Of a DNA stretch of 64,000 nucleotides, positions 45,036 to 55,875 are shown one piece after another (the stretch's first letter is position 1; each line of letters opens with the position of its first letter). The position numbers and the translations under genes are program-made. Source of the DNA: Macrothele yani (lineage: Eukaryota; Arthropoda; Arachnida; Araneae; Macrothelidae); contig CM077006.1 of assembly GCA_039090855.1 (NCBI GenBank), forward strand, positions 46,199,336 through 46,263,335, written 5' to 3'. A model generated the notes under the pieces. That model searched no databases and was not told the origin of the DNA. It saw only the letters and a list, made by a program, of their open reading frames with translations.

Positions 45036-46302
45036 GCACACCAGACAAAAAATTAGTCACCCCCAGCAGAACTTACCTAATAACGGGTGATGGTGCCTCA
45101 TGCCTTGATAACAGCATGAATCCAGTGTAGTGGAGACCCACGAGGTTGTGGGTGTTTTGAACATCAATTTGCATCCACTCATGCATCAAATGGTCCCAAA
45201 GTTTTGCCAGAGTACGTGGGTGTCTATTCCGGTGTTTCACGTTCTGTTCCAAATGATTCCACAGATTTTCAATAAGATTTAAATCTGGGGATTTGATGGG
45301 CCCGTCGAGGTGAGACAGTGTTGCTGATTGTTCGTCGTGCCACTCAGACACAGTTTTAGCCCTGTGAACATGGCAGTTGTCATCGTGGAAGACAGGAGTG
45401 GCAATGTGATGCTGCTCCTGGAGATGTAGGGCAAAGGGCAACACTTTGTCATTCAGAATCCGAAGGCATGCATATTGGTTCATATTCATCGTCACTGCAG
45501 CAAGAGGGCCCATTTCGTGTTAAAAAAACATCCCCAAAACATCACAGAACTCCCTCCAGCTTGAACAACACCTTTGACACAATGAGGATTAAAAGCTTCA
45601 TTGGGCCTGCGGTGCACTCGTTGCCTTCCATCAGTCGAGTACAAACAAAAGTGAAACTCATCAGACCAAATTACTCATTTCCATTCCTCCACAGTAACAT
45701 TTTGGTGCCTATGAACCCACTGATAATGTGCGACTTTGTGACTTACTGTTAGAAGAGGCCTCTTCTGTGGCACTCTGCTCTAGATGTCCATTGCATGCAG
45801 TTCTCGTCGCAATGTCCTTTCGGAAATTGGTTGGAGTGTACTTTCATTGACTGTTTGGAGCAATTGTTGCCTGGTTTGAAACCGATTTGCAGTTACTAGG
45901 TGTGAAACATGGCAGTGGTCCCTGTTGGTGAGAATCGTTTTCTGGTGACAGTTGCATTGCCGATATTCAGTTGACTGCAAACTAAACTACTGTTTGTAGT
46001 TCTGCTGGACAGTATGCTTCGACACACCAACAAATTGGGCAACTTCATTCACTTTGTGTCCGTGGGCACAGCCAAACATGAAGGCTCCTTTTTGCCACTC
46101 AGTAATGTCTGTCATACGACCCACATTGCAGACTAAATTCAACACACATGTTGCTCTTCACCACTGCCTGAGACAAAAATTATCCTGTAATCCACATCAG
46201 TGCTATTTATGTCTCACCAATGCTATCATGGCGCCCTCTGTGCAAACAGTAACTTCCTACGGTCATTTTTGTTAGGGGTGACTAATTTTTTGTCTGGTGT
46301 GC
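45036..46302 (-). mobile_element. Tc1-like DNA transposon
   Basis: Inverted ends GCACACCAGACAAAAAATTA on both sides, identical over at least 25 bp, continuing to AGTCACCCC. Length 1.27 kb. The flanking target duplication is not clean TA. The near identity of the ends suggests a fairly young insertion despite the broken gene. Confidence 0.88.
45073..46115 (-). pseudogene. Tc1-like transposase, frameshifts
   Basis: ATG at 46115 starts MTDITEWQKGAFMFGCAHGH and KVNEVAQFVGVSKHTVQQ (helix-turn-helix). A stop lies near 45990, then TEYRQCNCHQKTILTNRDHC and LQPISERTLRRELHAMDI. The centre has VIWSDEFHFCLYSTDGRQRV with the first Asp and a frameshift near 45515. The last part has PVFHDDNCHVHRAKT and KSPDLNLIENLWNHLEQNV with the second Asp and the Glu (DD34E). 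Confidence 0.85.
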
Positions 46303-46448
46303 TTAATGTACTATAGATGCTTAACTGATTCACGGCTTGAGAACAAAGCACACATGGAATGGAACAGCAAATATGATTTTTCAACAACACCTATTTCTAT
46401 GTAAATATGCTTTTTCTAATATATTCATGCACAGATCAAATTGCATAC

Positions 46449-46588
46449 CTTTGATGGCACAAGAGGAACTATTTCTGGTGCTGCACACTCCTCAATAACC
46501 TTGGTGAAGAATCGTACACCTTGCCAGATTTTGTTACAAAAGTGACGGCAAGTATGGATTTCTTTGACATCAATATTTATCCTCTGAT
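46449..46588 (-). CDS. VARS2: Valyl-tRNA synthetase exon
   Basis: 140-bp exon. Acceptor TTCATATGCATAG, donor GTATGCAA. Its first two bases complete an Asn codon from the upstream exon, then QRINIDVKEIHTCRHFCNKI and WQGVRFFTKVIEECAAPEIV. CRHFCNKIW is the signature at the start of the anticodon-binding domain and is shared with the mitochondrial valyl-tRNA synthetases. Ends in phase 0. Confidence 0.95.
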
Positions 46589-47339
46589 CTATGCATATGA
46601 AGAGAAATAAGAATAAACCACCTGATACAAAAATTACATATATGTTTTACAAAAACCATTACTGTTAAAACCTCTGATGCTCTAAGCATGTACTTTGCTA
46701 CTCCTCAAATAATAACTCTTCCATAGATTATGACATAACACCTCAACCATTCTGGGCAATTCTATGCTCTTTACAAAAAGACATTTCTTTCGTAAAGACC
46801 TAGGTATGTTTGTTTCTAAAGGAGAATGCTCCGTAGCATACTGTAGATGTTTTTCGATAGATCATGGATTGATTGGCACAAAGTTTGTATGTGAACATGA
46901 TGAAGTGGAATGACAGGAGAGGGTCATACAAACACATTCCGCTTTAGTTATGGCTCACAAGTGAAATGCAGGACTGGTCGTAGTCCAACATTCACTAGTG
47001 GAAATTTTTTCCAATAAAATGGAGTGTGTCACAGTAGATGAACGATGACTGACAAACTGTTGATGAGAGTGACATCAATGTAAAACTGATGTATGTGTGT
47101 GTGTGTGTCCAGACTTTTTGTAGGATGGCTTATAATCAAATGCAAGTAAATAATACTTGAATCAGCTGGAAGCAACATTACTAATATACTGCATGCTGGT
47201 GATTGATGTGACAGGAGATAAAGAATCAGTTAGTATGAAAAAATTAAGTGGTTTCTAGATACAAAACTAACAGTGGCATCGTCAGGTATAACTCTTAAGA
47301 CAACTCATGAATCTTGGTCCAGATCATGACCATAATTCT
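46589..47339. other. Intron, no gene seen
   Basis: AT-rich, with a TATGTGTGTGTGTGTGTCC simple repeat near 47090-47110. No recognised element ends. Confidence 0.4.
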
Positions 47340-47551
47340 TTTTGTTTGTTTGGGAGTTTAGCAATGACCGTGTGCATCTTGATGGCCTATAATCAGTTGC
47401 CCAACCTCGGGCCATCAGTTCCAGGGAAGGGAGAGAACATGTGCTGTAAGACAAACACAACATCCATGCCTCATTGGAATCCAAACTTGGGCCCACCTCA
47501 GAAGAATGGTCACAAGCCAGCACTTAGACCCTTATGCCACAGGGCGGCACC
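47340..47551 (-). mobile_element. tRNA-derived SINE
   Basis: Minus-strand copy of the SINE at 14994-15214: TGTGGCATAAGGGTCTAAGT (A box), TGGATTCCAATGAGGCATGG (B box with changes), TTGTGTTTGTCTTACAGCAC, TCTCTCCCTTCCCTGGAACT, ending in an AACAAACAAAAAG-type tail. Apparent open frames on both strands are incidental. Confidence 0.8.
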
Positions 47552-48638
47552 ATAATTCTTGAGAAATCACTGAAACTGGGGCATTTTACCATTGCTCAGT
47601 ATGCATTAAAGAGATTCTAACATTGTTTTCAGCAGGATCTAAATTTTGAGGTGAAAATGACACCTTTTGGAAAAATCAGACATTACATTAAAAACAAAAG
47701 ATTCACGCTGCAGAAATGATACAATTGCACCAGATTTTACTCTGTTTGGAACTGGTGCTACAGCTCATTATGCAATTCTACATAATGGACTGATATGTAT
47801 CTGCCAATTACCTGTAGCATGGAAGCTATGTGCACAGAGTACAGCATTATATAGTGCAGTTACTCAAAAAAAAAAAACAAGAAGTGCAAAACATAAATAG
47901 ATAAATAAAGGCTCTAGAGATTATACATTTCTCTATTCTTATTTATTTATTTTATTTTCAATAATTGCTTTAAACATTTACTGCAAACCAGGAGAACATG
48001 TCAAACACAATACAGGGCTGGCAATCAAGTTTCTTATCAAATGAGCAATTCTTAATATAGGAAATATTTTTTTACTTATTTTGTTATTTATTGATTTTTT
48101 AGAAATAAATTGCTTTGGCCTGATAAAAATGGAGCTTAGTCCACCTTATAAAAAATAATACATTTCCGTAAAGAAAAGAAATGCATTTTTTTGCAATTAG
48201 CACAGCCTGAATAGAATGGGAAAACGCTTTTCTTTATAGAAATATTTTGACTCACGCATTTTGAAAATGAAAAACTTATTTAATTAAACAGGATGAAAAA
48301 TATTGGGTGGGCACTGGCCCCCAGTAAAATTATTAGGGAGCAAGATTCATCTTGTTGTCCCCTCTCCCTCCATAGTTGTCTCCTATGCCTAAATCATTCC
48401 ATTGAAAATAATTTTCACGATGCGCATGTGAATTTCCATGATCAGGATTAGTGACCTACAATGGATGCAAATGTTTCCAATCACACACAAAAAAAAAACG
48501 TTTCTGAATAAGATACTTTAGGTGTTTCCAGTGATATGTTCTTAAGGTGAATGCAGGGAAAGCAAAAGGTGGAGTTTCTATTCCGACAGAAAAGTAACTG
48601 CTCATAAATGAGTGGTAGGCAATGAACGTAACTAACAA
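47552..48638. other. Intron, no gene seen
   Basis: AT-rich. Short open stretches lack motifs and splice framing. An A-run lies near 47868-47878. Confidence 0.4.
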
Positions 48639-49586
48639 ACAAGTTAAGTTGATGGTAGTTGAGAACACGCTAAGTTACGTATAAGAGTTGTTAAGGCAAA
48701 TATATTTCAGTCGTTACTATGGCCTTCATCAGTGCGACTACGATTTCTTTCCTTGCCAGATTGGAAAGGTAAGTTTTGTAATGGTAACTCCAGGTAACGT
48801 GATGCAATGAGAGATTTCCAGATGTATGGAATGTAAATGGGGAGCTCCGAGTTGCAATTTTTGGAAAGTAAAATTTCCAAACTTTCTCTAAACCTCAGAG
48901 CAAAACGATTTTGGAAGGAAACCAACTTTTTTGTATTGGACCAAAGTGGAATAGCAGAAGTGCCAGCCATGGTAAGTTGAGACAAAGAAGAGGAAAATTT
49001 TCCAAATTTCACATCAGATTTGTGTTCCTGAACTCTTGAGAGAATTTTTTGGAATGAACTTCGTATATATGCTGTTAATCCAACATTGGATTAACAGCAT
49101 ATATAGGAAGTTTATTCTGAAAAATTCTCTTGGATTTAACATTAGATTAACAGCATACATAGGAAGTTCATTCCGAAAAATTCTCTCAAGACTTTAGGAA
49201 CACAAATCTGATGCGAAATTTGGAAAACCTTCCTCTTCCTTGTCTCTACTTACCATGGCTGACACTTCTGCTATTTCACTTTGGTCTGATACAAAAAAGT
49301 TGGCTTCCTTCCAAAATCATTTTGCTCTGAGGTTTAAAGAAAGTTTGAAAATTTTATTTTCCGAAAATTGCAACTCAGAGCTCCCCATTTACATTCCATA
49401 CATCTGGAAATATCTCATTGCATCACATCAGTTGGAGTTACCATTACAAAACTTACCTTTCCATTCTGGCAACAAAACAAATCGTAGTTGCACTGATGAA
49501 GGCAATAGTAATGGCAGAAATATATTTGCCTTAACAACTATTATACGTAACTTAGCGTGTTCTCAACTACCATCAACTTAACTTGT
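48639..49586. repeat. Palindrome with PLE-tail motif and central duplication
   Basis: Arms of about 445 and 500 bp (48639-49082 and 49087-49586) meet almost back to back; the extra length on the right is a tandem duplication of about 55 bp next to the centre (GGATTAACAGCATATATAGG / AGATTAACAGCATACATAGG). The arms carry CTGATGA and GAAA (left 48726-48732 with 48705-48708 as reverse complement; right 49493-49499 with 49517-49520). The frame of about 110 codons in the right arm (SAISLWSDTKKL-like) is shared in part by the left arm, but I do not recognise it. Confidence 0.72.
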
Positions 49587-50384
49587 AACTGCTCATATTA
49601 AACAGTTTCACTAATGGGCAGTACCTTTGAATACCAATCCGAGAAAAAGTGCCTCCCTTATGTTCTCTGAGATGCAAAATAATTGTTATCATCTTTTCTA
49701 AAATTTGGTCCTTGATTTACAAAATAACACTGAATTTTACCACTCACAGGTGTCCAAGTCAACAGGTCATTCAATTCGATTTTTAAGTTCACTGTTCTCT
49801 GAATGGCATAAATTCATGATAGATACACTTTTCTCTATATTGAACTTCAAGGACTCTTGGTGCACATGAATATTTGAGCCTATGTTGCATCATTTTCTTT
49901 ATTCTTTAAAACAACATCATCTTTGTTCAGAAAGAAATGCAAATTTTGAACTGCCAAGGTTATTGAATTTGGGAGAAGATATTGTAAGAAAATTCTGTAA
50001 ATTGACAGATAACAATGTATGGCACATAAAAACTGTACCAGAAACTGATGCAAAAGTTTCACTTCCAATTTTGATCACATAATGAGCAGTTATTTTTACG
50101 CTCTCTCTTGAGCTATGTATGGGGTTGCCACCCTGTTTATCCCATCCTATTTAAGCCTGTTCATATGAAAAGCAGAAAATATAAATTCCTTTCTTTGAAT
50201 ACAAATAAAGCATTTCTGTTACTTAAACAATTACGTTTGTGGTCATCACTTTTCTTCACTATGGATTAATTAAATCAAAGCATAATAAGAAAAAGGTGGG
50301 GTTAAGGCACCAAACAACAGTAGCAGTTTTCATGTGGCCACCACTGAAGTAAAACTGTGTGAGTCAGAAGCTGAGTAACAGAGC
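49587..50384. other. Intron, no gene seen
   Basis: A frame of 66 codons near 49882-50082 lacks known motifs and acceptable splice borders in the synthetase phase. Nothing else is recognised. Confidence 0.35.
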
Positions 50385-50790
50385 AAAGAGCTGTGATAAA
50401 ATTTTATGGTAAATTAGGGAAAACTGCCACAAAAGTGTGCCAAGACCTAAAAACAATTTACCACGATGACTGTCTGAGCCATGCACAGGTACTCTGCTGG
50501 TTTTCAATGTTTAAAGTTGGGTGGAAATCCCTCATGAACGAACCTCGTGCAGGAAGTCCAGTTTCTGCATGGACAAATGAAAATATGTGGTAAAAGCTAG
50601 TGAAATTGTTGCCCCTGACAGGAGAATAACCACTATGCTACTTGCTGAGCAGTTTAGGAGTAACGCAAAGTCTGTGGTCCCACATGTGACATGTCAGGAT
50701 AGAACTGTTCCACAAAAACAATTGGTTTCTGTTGCACTACACACATATGAGACTGAAAAAGGAGAAAAAAGCTGAACTTTTTAACCGCAC
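50385..50790 (+). pseudogene. Mariner transposase N-terminal fragment
   Basis: MIKFYGKLGKTATKVCQDLK, CLSHAQVLCWFSMFKVGWKS and NEPRAGSPVSAWTNENM form the paired helix-turn-helix and the linker of a mariner transposase; KASEIVAPDRRITTMLLAEQ continues in another frame. The catalytic domain is absent, so this is a truncated, frameshifted relic. Confidence 0.75.
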
Positions 50791-50954
50791 GGGTGAAAAA
50801 TAAGAATGTGCTGCAAAACAGAGTGAATCGCGGTCTGAGCAAGACAAAATTGTTTACTGAAATTTATTACGTAAATATTAACATCACTGTATTCATATAT
50901 ATATATATATACATATTTCACATTTAACAGCAACACATTATAAATGTAACATCA

Positions 50955-51654
50955 AGGAGAAAAAAATTATGATTATCAGCAAACTCTACGCTCTGTTTGA
51001 TTTCTGTTTTAAGAAAGTTTTCCTCCATTTTGCAGCTGCAAAACAAATATTTATGGAATAAAATTATGTTCAACAACACTACTGGGTAGGAAAAACATCA
51101 CAAGAAAAAAGGATAACGATTACGAGAGAAATCTTCACTTCGTCTAACTTCCGTTTCCGAAAATTTTGAAAGTTGTAATTCCGTCCATCGACGGAAAACG
51201 ACCCCACCACAATCCCTTCCAAATTTCTGTTCAGTTCTGCATCGATCTCGAGAACCATCAAAATGACAATGGAAAAGGCGGAATGCTTCAAATCCACTAA
51301 GAATCTCGTGCCTGAAGATCACAGGAAAATTTTCGTGCACACTTCCGTTTTTGGAATTTTTCTTCCATTTTCAAGATGTAATGCAAATATTTATGGAATA
51401 AAATTATATTTAACAACAATACTGCGCCGAAGAAACATCGCGAGAAAAAGAAATCACAATTACGAGAAAAAATTTCACTCCGTTTAACTTCCATTTTTGA
51501 AAGTTTTGAAAAACGAAATACCATCCCCAGACCAGAAAACGACCCCCCCCCAACTAATCCTCCAAAATTTCTCTTTAGTTTTGCATCGATCTCGAGAATA
51601 ACCCAAATGATGACAAAAAAAAAAAGCGGAATTCCGCGAATCCGCGGAAGAATT
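50955..51654. repeat. Dispersed long tandem repeat (copy 2)
   Basis: Same repeat as 22490-23170. CATCACAAGAAAAAAGGAT at 51098 and CATCGCGAGAAAAAGAAAT at 51437 mark a step of about 339 bp. Each unit runs through CTTCCGTTTCCGAAAATTTT, GGAAAACGACCCC and GATCTCGAGAA. The last unit ends at CGGAATTCCGCGAATCCGCG, immediately before a mariner fragment. Confidence 0.72.
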
Positions 51655-52023
51655 TCATGTATGACTACAATGCACCCGTACACTGCCTGTGAAGCACGTC
51701 TGGCTTTGAAGTCGATCTGTGAGATCGAACATCCACCCTACTCACCAGATTTGGCTTCTGCAGACTTTTACCTCCCAAAGATGAAGCACGCCTTGAAAGG
51801 GGAGCGTTTCAGTGACATTGAGGGCATCGAACGAGGTGTGACCAACAGACTGAAGGAGGTTCCAGTTCAGGACTTCCACTGTGCCTTCGAACACTTGCAT
51901 GAAAGATCACCATTGTGTGGAGTTGGAGGGAGATTATTTTGAATCTGTGTAAGTGACAATTCAAAATATAGTTTGTTTTGATATAATAATTTTTGTCTCA
52001 TTACTTAATGGGTACACCGTGTA
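51655..52023 (+). pseudogene. Mariner transposase C-terminal fragment
   Basis: APVHTACEARLALKS-type region (with substitutions), then EIEHPPYSPDLASADFYLPK, MKHALKGERFSDIEGIERGV and VPVQDFHCAFEHLHE. The third Asp is in ASADFY. It ends in the terminal sequence TTAATGGGTACACCGTGTA. The 5' side is cut where the tandem repeat ends. Confidence 0.82.
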
Positions 52024-52064
52024 TGAGTATAGGAAAAGGAACTCATAGATGTAAGGGGCATATT

Positions 52065-52290
52065 GCTAAAACAACTGACTATCAATGACAGCTGAAACAA
52101 TAGATTGAATACTAAGAAGAAGAAAAAGACCTAGAAAGAAGACCACGTGGAAAATTGGTGGATGAAATTAAATAGCGTGCCAGAGAGGCATGGAAGAGAA
52201 ATTCTGAAGACAGGGAGTTGTGGAACAGACTTGGAGAGACCTTTATCTAGCAGTAAATTAAGAATGGCTGTTGATGATGATGTGTAAAGA
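52065..52290 (+). pseudogene. RTE-like LINE 3' end fragment
   Basis: RRRKRPRKKTTWKIGG, RGMEEKF, GVVEQTWRDLYLAVN and a GTTGATGATGATG end match the last part of the LINE family at 44025-44445. Several stops. It lies about 95 bp from the exon at 52385. Confidence 0.68.
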
Positions 52291-52384
52291 ATAAATTCAG
52301 TTTTGTTTAGGTTTAAAGGGATTTTTTATACTTTAGAAGCAATGTACATTTCAAATACTATACATATGAAGCTGATAAACTTAC

Positions 52385-52544
52385 TTTGAATATCATGACT
52401 GAGAAGAGCAAATCGAAGTCCATCAGTTCCACATTCAGGAATCCCACTTGGGTAGGTACGTTTCTGACTACTGAGTGATAATTCAAGCTCCTCTGGAGTC
52501 AAACCATTGTTTTGATGACTATGATGGACCCTTTCACAGAGTGA
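52385..52544 (-). CDS. VARS2: Valyl-tRNA synthetase exon
   Basis: 160-bp exon. Acceptor ACTTTTCTTGTCAG, donor GTAAGTTT. Phase 0 at the start (SLCERVHHSHQNNGLTPEEL) and one extra base at the end, completed by the next exon. YPSGIPECGTDGLRFALLSH matches the highly conserved IPECGTDALRF segment that follows the KMSKS loop in valyl-tRNA synthetases. Confidence 0.95.
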
Positions 52545-52925
52545 CTGACAAGAAAAGTTTGTGTTAGAAATGTAATATGAAAATAAATGAAAATATCACA
52601 GTTCTGTCTAATACAAATACAGTGGATAGCTTTTTACCTGACATCCTAATGAAAAGGAGAAATGGCTAATGGTTTATCAAAAATTATCAAAAACATGGGA
52701 TAATCACATTATTTCTGCCATTAGACTTTTCTTTCTTTTTGTATTCATTTGTAACATGGCCTTTTGAATGCGAATTTTTCAATATGAAATTATCTCAAAT
52801 AAACTGAAGCAAAACATACAGTACAGCAAAATGTTATTGTTTTGCAGTATTCAATCCCCAATATTATGAACAAGATGATGACAGAGGGAGAGTACAAATA
52901 TAGCTAGTTATTCTGAGCCTAATTC
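52545..52925. other. Intron, no gene seen
   Basis: AT-rich, nothing recognised. Confidence 0.4.
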
Positions 52926-53249
52926 CATTTCCAGGTGTGATTCTTCATCATGATAATGACAGACCTCATGCTGCTTTAATCACTTGGCAAAAATTATTAG
53001 ACTTTGGTTGGGAAGTGTTACCTCCTCCGGTGTATTCCCCTGACTTGGCACCTACAGACTACCACATTATTTCGATCACCACAGAACGCCTTCGCTCTCC
53101 AAATCTTCGGAAAGGAGAACGATGTGAAAACAGCATTACATGACTTTTTTTACTCTAAAACACAGGAGTTTTCCAGGCGTGGGATTCGCCTACTCATAGA
53201 CAGATGGCAAGAGATCATACAGAATGATGGCAATTATGTGAAATCCTAG
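52926..53249 (+). pseudogene. Mariner transposase C-terminal fragment (DD34D type)
   Basis: VILHHDNDRPHAALITWQKL, WEVLPPPVYSPDLAPTDYH, then a frameshift near 53064 to FRSPQNAFALQIFGKENDVK and FSRRGIRLLIDRWQEIIQND, ending YVKS at TAG. The spacing between HHDND and APTDY is 34, the classical mariner arrangement, different from the copies at 15797 and 42855. Confidence 0.82.
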
Positions 53250-54035
53250 GTACGTTATTTGTTGTGATTTGCTCCTTTTCTTGTAGCCTACAAAAATGGG
53301 TAGAACTTATGCACACACCTAATACATAGCTACCTGTAAGTGTTTTTAACAGAAGGTTAGGTTTTATCAAAGTGCAATAATTTTTTTTAAATGCTTCACG
53401 TGTTAAGGGTTTGTACATTAGTTCAGTATGTGGTCTATTTTTAAGTATTTGGGAGTTGTTTTGTGTGTTTTTTTAATTGTTTTTGATGAGAAGGGGAATT
53501 TGACGTTTGAGAATATATGAGAGGCTACGAGGCATCGTAATATGCAAGAAAGCGTACCATAGGAGACTGGTGAATTTTATACGAGAGCTGACGAGTTGTT
53601 TTTTAAAGGAATGAAGTTTACTGTGAAAAACTATTATGTGAAGATTTATTTCCTCAAACCACAGACAGAAGATGACAAAAGGATATACGTGCTGGAAATG
53701 TATTGAAAAGAAATGGAACTCTTGAGCCATATTAGGAAAGGTGAGTAACCTACAAAATTGTATATTTTCAGAAATGTTTTAGAGATAAAACCTAAACATG
53801 CATACCTGGGAAAATACAAATGTGTAAAATTGTGTGTGAACAACATTTCTAATGATTTTTTTTTTTAACTATGCGTGAACGACATTTCCAATGGTTTTTT
53901 TTTTTTAACTATGCGCAAACAACGTTTATAATGAATAAAAACTTCTATAAAAAAAACTATGTACAAGTAAAAATAAATACAAATATTTATGCATTTCATA
54001 ATTTTTAGATGTTTATAATACAAACAAATTATATC
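53250..54035. other. Intron; possible MITE left end
   Basis: No gene. GCATACCTGGGAAAATACAA at about 53800 may be a degraded left end of the CATACCTGCCAACT element whose right ends are near 54501 and 54658. A short tandem of TGAACAACATTTCTAATGATT occurs near 53837-53940. Confidence 0.4.
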
Positions 54036-54501
54036 ACATTTTGATATCATACTCTACGTTTTCCGTCGTCCACACTGGACAGATGATTTCCATAGATACT
54101 TGATGTTTTCCATTGTTCATAGCAGACCAATGATTTCTATAGCATACTCTATGTTTTTTGTAGTCTGTAGAGGACCAACAATTTCCATAGTAACTACGTA
54201 AAATCAGCAGTAGTAGGAGTCTTTGAATCTTTTTTTCCCACCGCATGATCTTATTCAGCGTCAAGTGGAATGGTGTGCACAGAGAATTTACTGTTCTGAT
54301 GTTCCAACGGCGCACAATGGCGCAAGATTTTTGTTTTGGCACAAAATTCCCATCTGTTATATATTTTATTTATAGGGACATTTTTAGCAAAAAATACAGA
54401 AAATTTTAAAAATCCAGAAGAAAAGTTCTTCCGGCCAGAAACCGGAAGACTGTATAAAAAAATGGAAAACTTCTACAAAATCTGGAAGAGTTGGCAGGTA
54501 T
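54036..54501. mobile_element. Right half of CATACCTGCCAACT MITE
   Basis: Matches 39150-39704: GATTTCCATAG/GTTTTCCGTCGTCC units, the GTTATATATTTTATTTATAG block and the terminal AGTTGGCAGGTATG. A further AGTTGGCAGGTATG end follows at about 54645-54658, so two right ends lie in series. Confidence 0.68.
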
Positions 54502-55131
54502 GATTTAATTGAAACATTAACAAATATTTCTCAAGGAAGATTTGAACTTTTTTTTAAATATACGAAAATGTGTAAAAAACAACAATCTATGGGTAAAATT
54601 ATAAAGAACAGTTAAAATGCGTAAATTTTACGAGTAATGAGTAAAAGTTGGCAGGTATGAACATGTTGATACAGCTGATAAAATAATTAAACAGTTATTT
54701 ATTTGGCATTTTATCCTGGGCAGTGTTCTGTCCTGGTGGAGTTTTATCATGTGGTGCTTTATCAAAAGTTCTGTTTTTCAGGATTGTGACTGTCAGTGTT
54801 TTGTTCTGTTGGTGTTTTCAGTATTGATATTCTGTCCAAGTTTTAACAAGTTATGAATGACAATTCCCTTGAAGGGCAATAATAATGTATGTAAGACAAT
54901 AAAAAATGCAGTATATAAAGAACAAGGTAATGAATATTTACACATGAAAAATTACCAAGCTGTAACACTTTTTTTTTTTTTTGTATGGTAAAAACATGTC
55001 AAAAAAATACATGAAACTGCAGCACTCCAAACACTTATTATTTCTGAAAATGCACAGAATTTCTAAATTTCATTTAATCACATTATTTATGAAAATGACA
55101 TGAAGTTTAACAGTCACATTACATCACTCAC
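54502..55131. other. Intron, no gene seen
   Basis: AT-rich; one extra MITE-type end at 54645-54658. Nothing else. Confidence 0.4.
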
Positions 55132-55236
55132 CTTCAGAGAAATGCCCTGAATTATGTCAAGTGGATCAATGATGTTTCCCAAAGATTTAGTCATTTTCCG
55201 ACCATAAGCATCGCAAATCATTCCATGAAGTAAAAC
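55132..55236 (-). CDS. VARS2: Valyl-tRNA synthetase exon with KMSKS loop
   Basis: 105-bp exon, 35 codons, phase 0 at both ends. Acceptor TCTTTTTCCATTAG, donor GTGAGTGA. It reads [20 protein letters not shown] and [15 protein letters not shown], the KMSKS signature loop and its strongly conserved surroundings (GNxxDPxDxI) of valyl-tRNA synthetases. The loop closes over the active site to stabilise the aminoacylation transition state. Here the motif is KMTKS, a conservative Ser to Thr change. The upstream exon, expected to encode the FFWVARM region, was not found before 64000. Confidence 0.96.
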
Positions 55237-55667
55237 CTAATGGAAAAAGAAATATGATCAGCTATAGAAAATATGAAACAGATCAAAATTCATTTCAAAA
55301 GTTACATATATCCTAACTCATCACAAGTGACAAGACAAAGAAAAAAATCATTTTAAATTTGAAACAAGTTTATATGAAAGAAGCACAGAGCCCCTAGTGA
55401 ACCATACATCTTGCTGGAAGTTGTAGCCATAAACCCAACATGAGAAGGCCCAAGTGATGAAGAAGGCAAAGCACTTCCAGATCAGACAACCTAATAAGTA
55501 ATGTAACCACATAGAAGGGACAGATTTACTGACCAAGGCTCATGAATAGAATACCTAGAGCAATGTAGTAATGCTTCTTCTGTTGAGAAATGATCATGCA
55601 GCAGCAGACTGCATTTCTCAACTTTCACAGAAAAAGTTACAGAGCTTTTCAAAACACAGAAAGCATC
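55237..55667. other. Intron, no gene seen
   Basis: Between the KMTKS exon and the large palindrome. A 62-codon frame here has no motifs. Confidence 0.4.
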
Positions 55668-55875
55668 TTGTACAAAATTCTAGCGGATAATGCTTACCTT
55701 GGCATTCCTTTCTAGCGATGGGAACATTTCATGCACGTGTTTTCCGGTCTTTGTTGATGTTATTGTCCTAAAGTCTGTTGTATGCGATGACTGGCTTTAC
55801 TTCTCACTCTTTTCGCTGGGTATACTCATTGGATCTTTGCCTTAGGATTCCAAACACATCAATTTTTACCGTTCT

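Larger units (their letters stand above)
4228..55236 (-). other. VARS2: Valyl-tRNA synthetase gene, 3' nine coding exons
   Basis: This class I aminoacyl-tRNA synthetase charges tRNA-Val with valine. Nine exons, read from 55236 down to 4228, have consensus AG acceptors and GT donors, and their phases agree at every junction. The sum is 1344 bp: 447 codons plus stop. In order they carry the KMSKS-type loop (KMTKS), the connector with IPECGTDGLRF, the anticodon-binding helical domain (CRHFCNKIW, RWILSRL, FCDIYL, LSPFMPFLTEELYQRL) and a C-terminal coiled-coil. Residues such as CRHFCNKIW and the C-terminal layout recall the mitochondrial paralogue more than the cytosolic one, but that choice rests on memory of the families. 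The HIGH motif, editing domain and targeting peptide would lie upstream of the window. All eight complete introns contain transposons or other repeats. Confidence 0.85.

Noticed and set aside
49882..50082. 66-codon frame as a missed exon
   Set aside because: No synthetase similarity is needed here, since the exons on both sides already join in phase, and it lies on the opposite strand.
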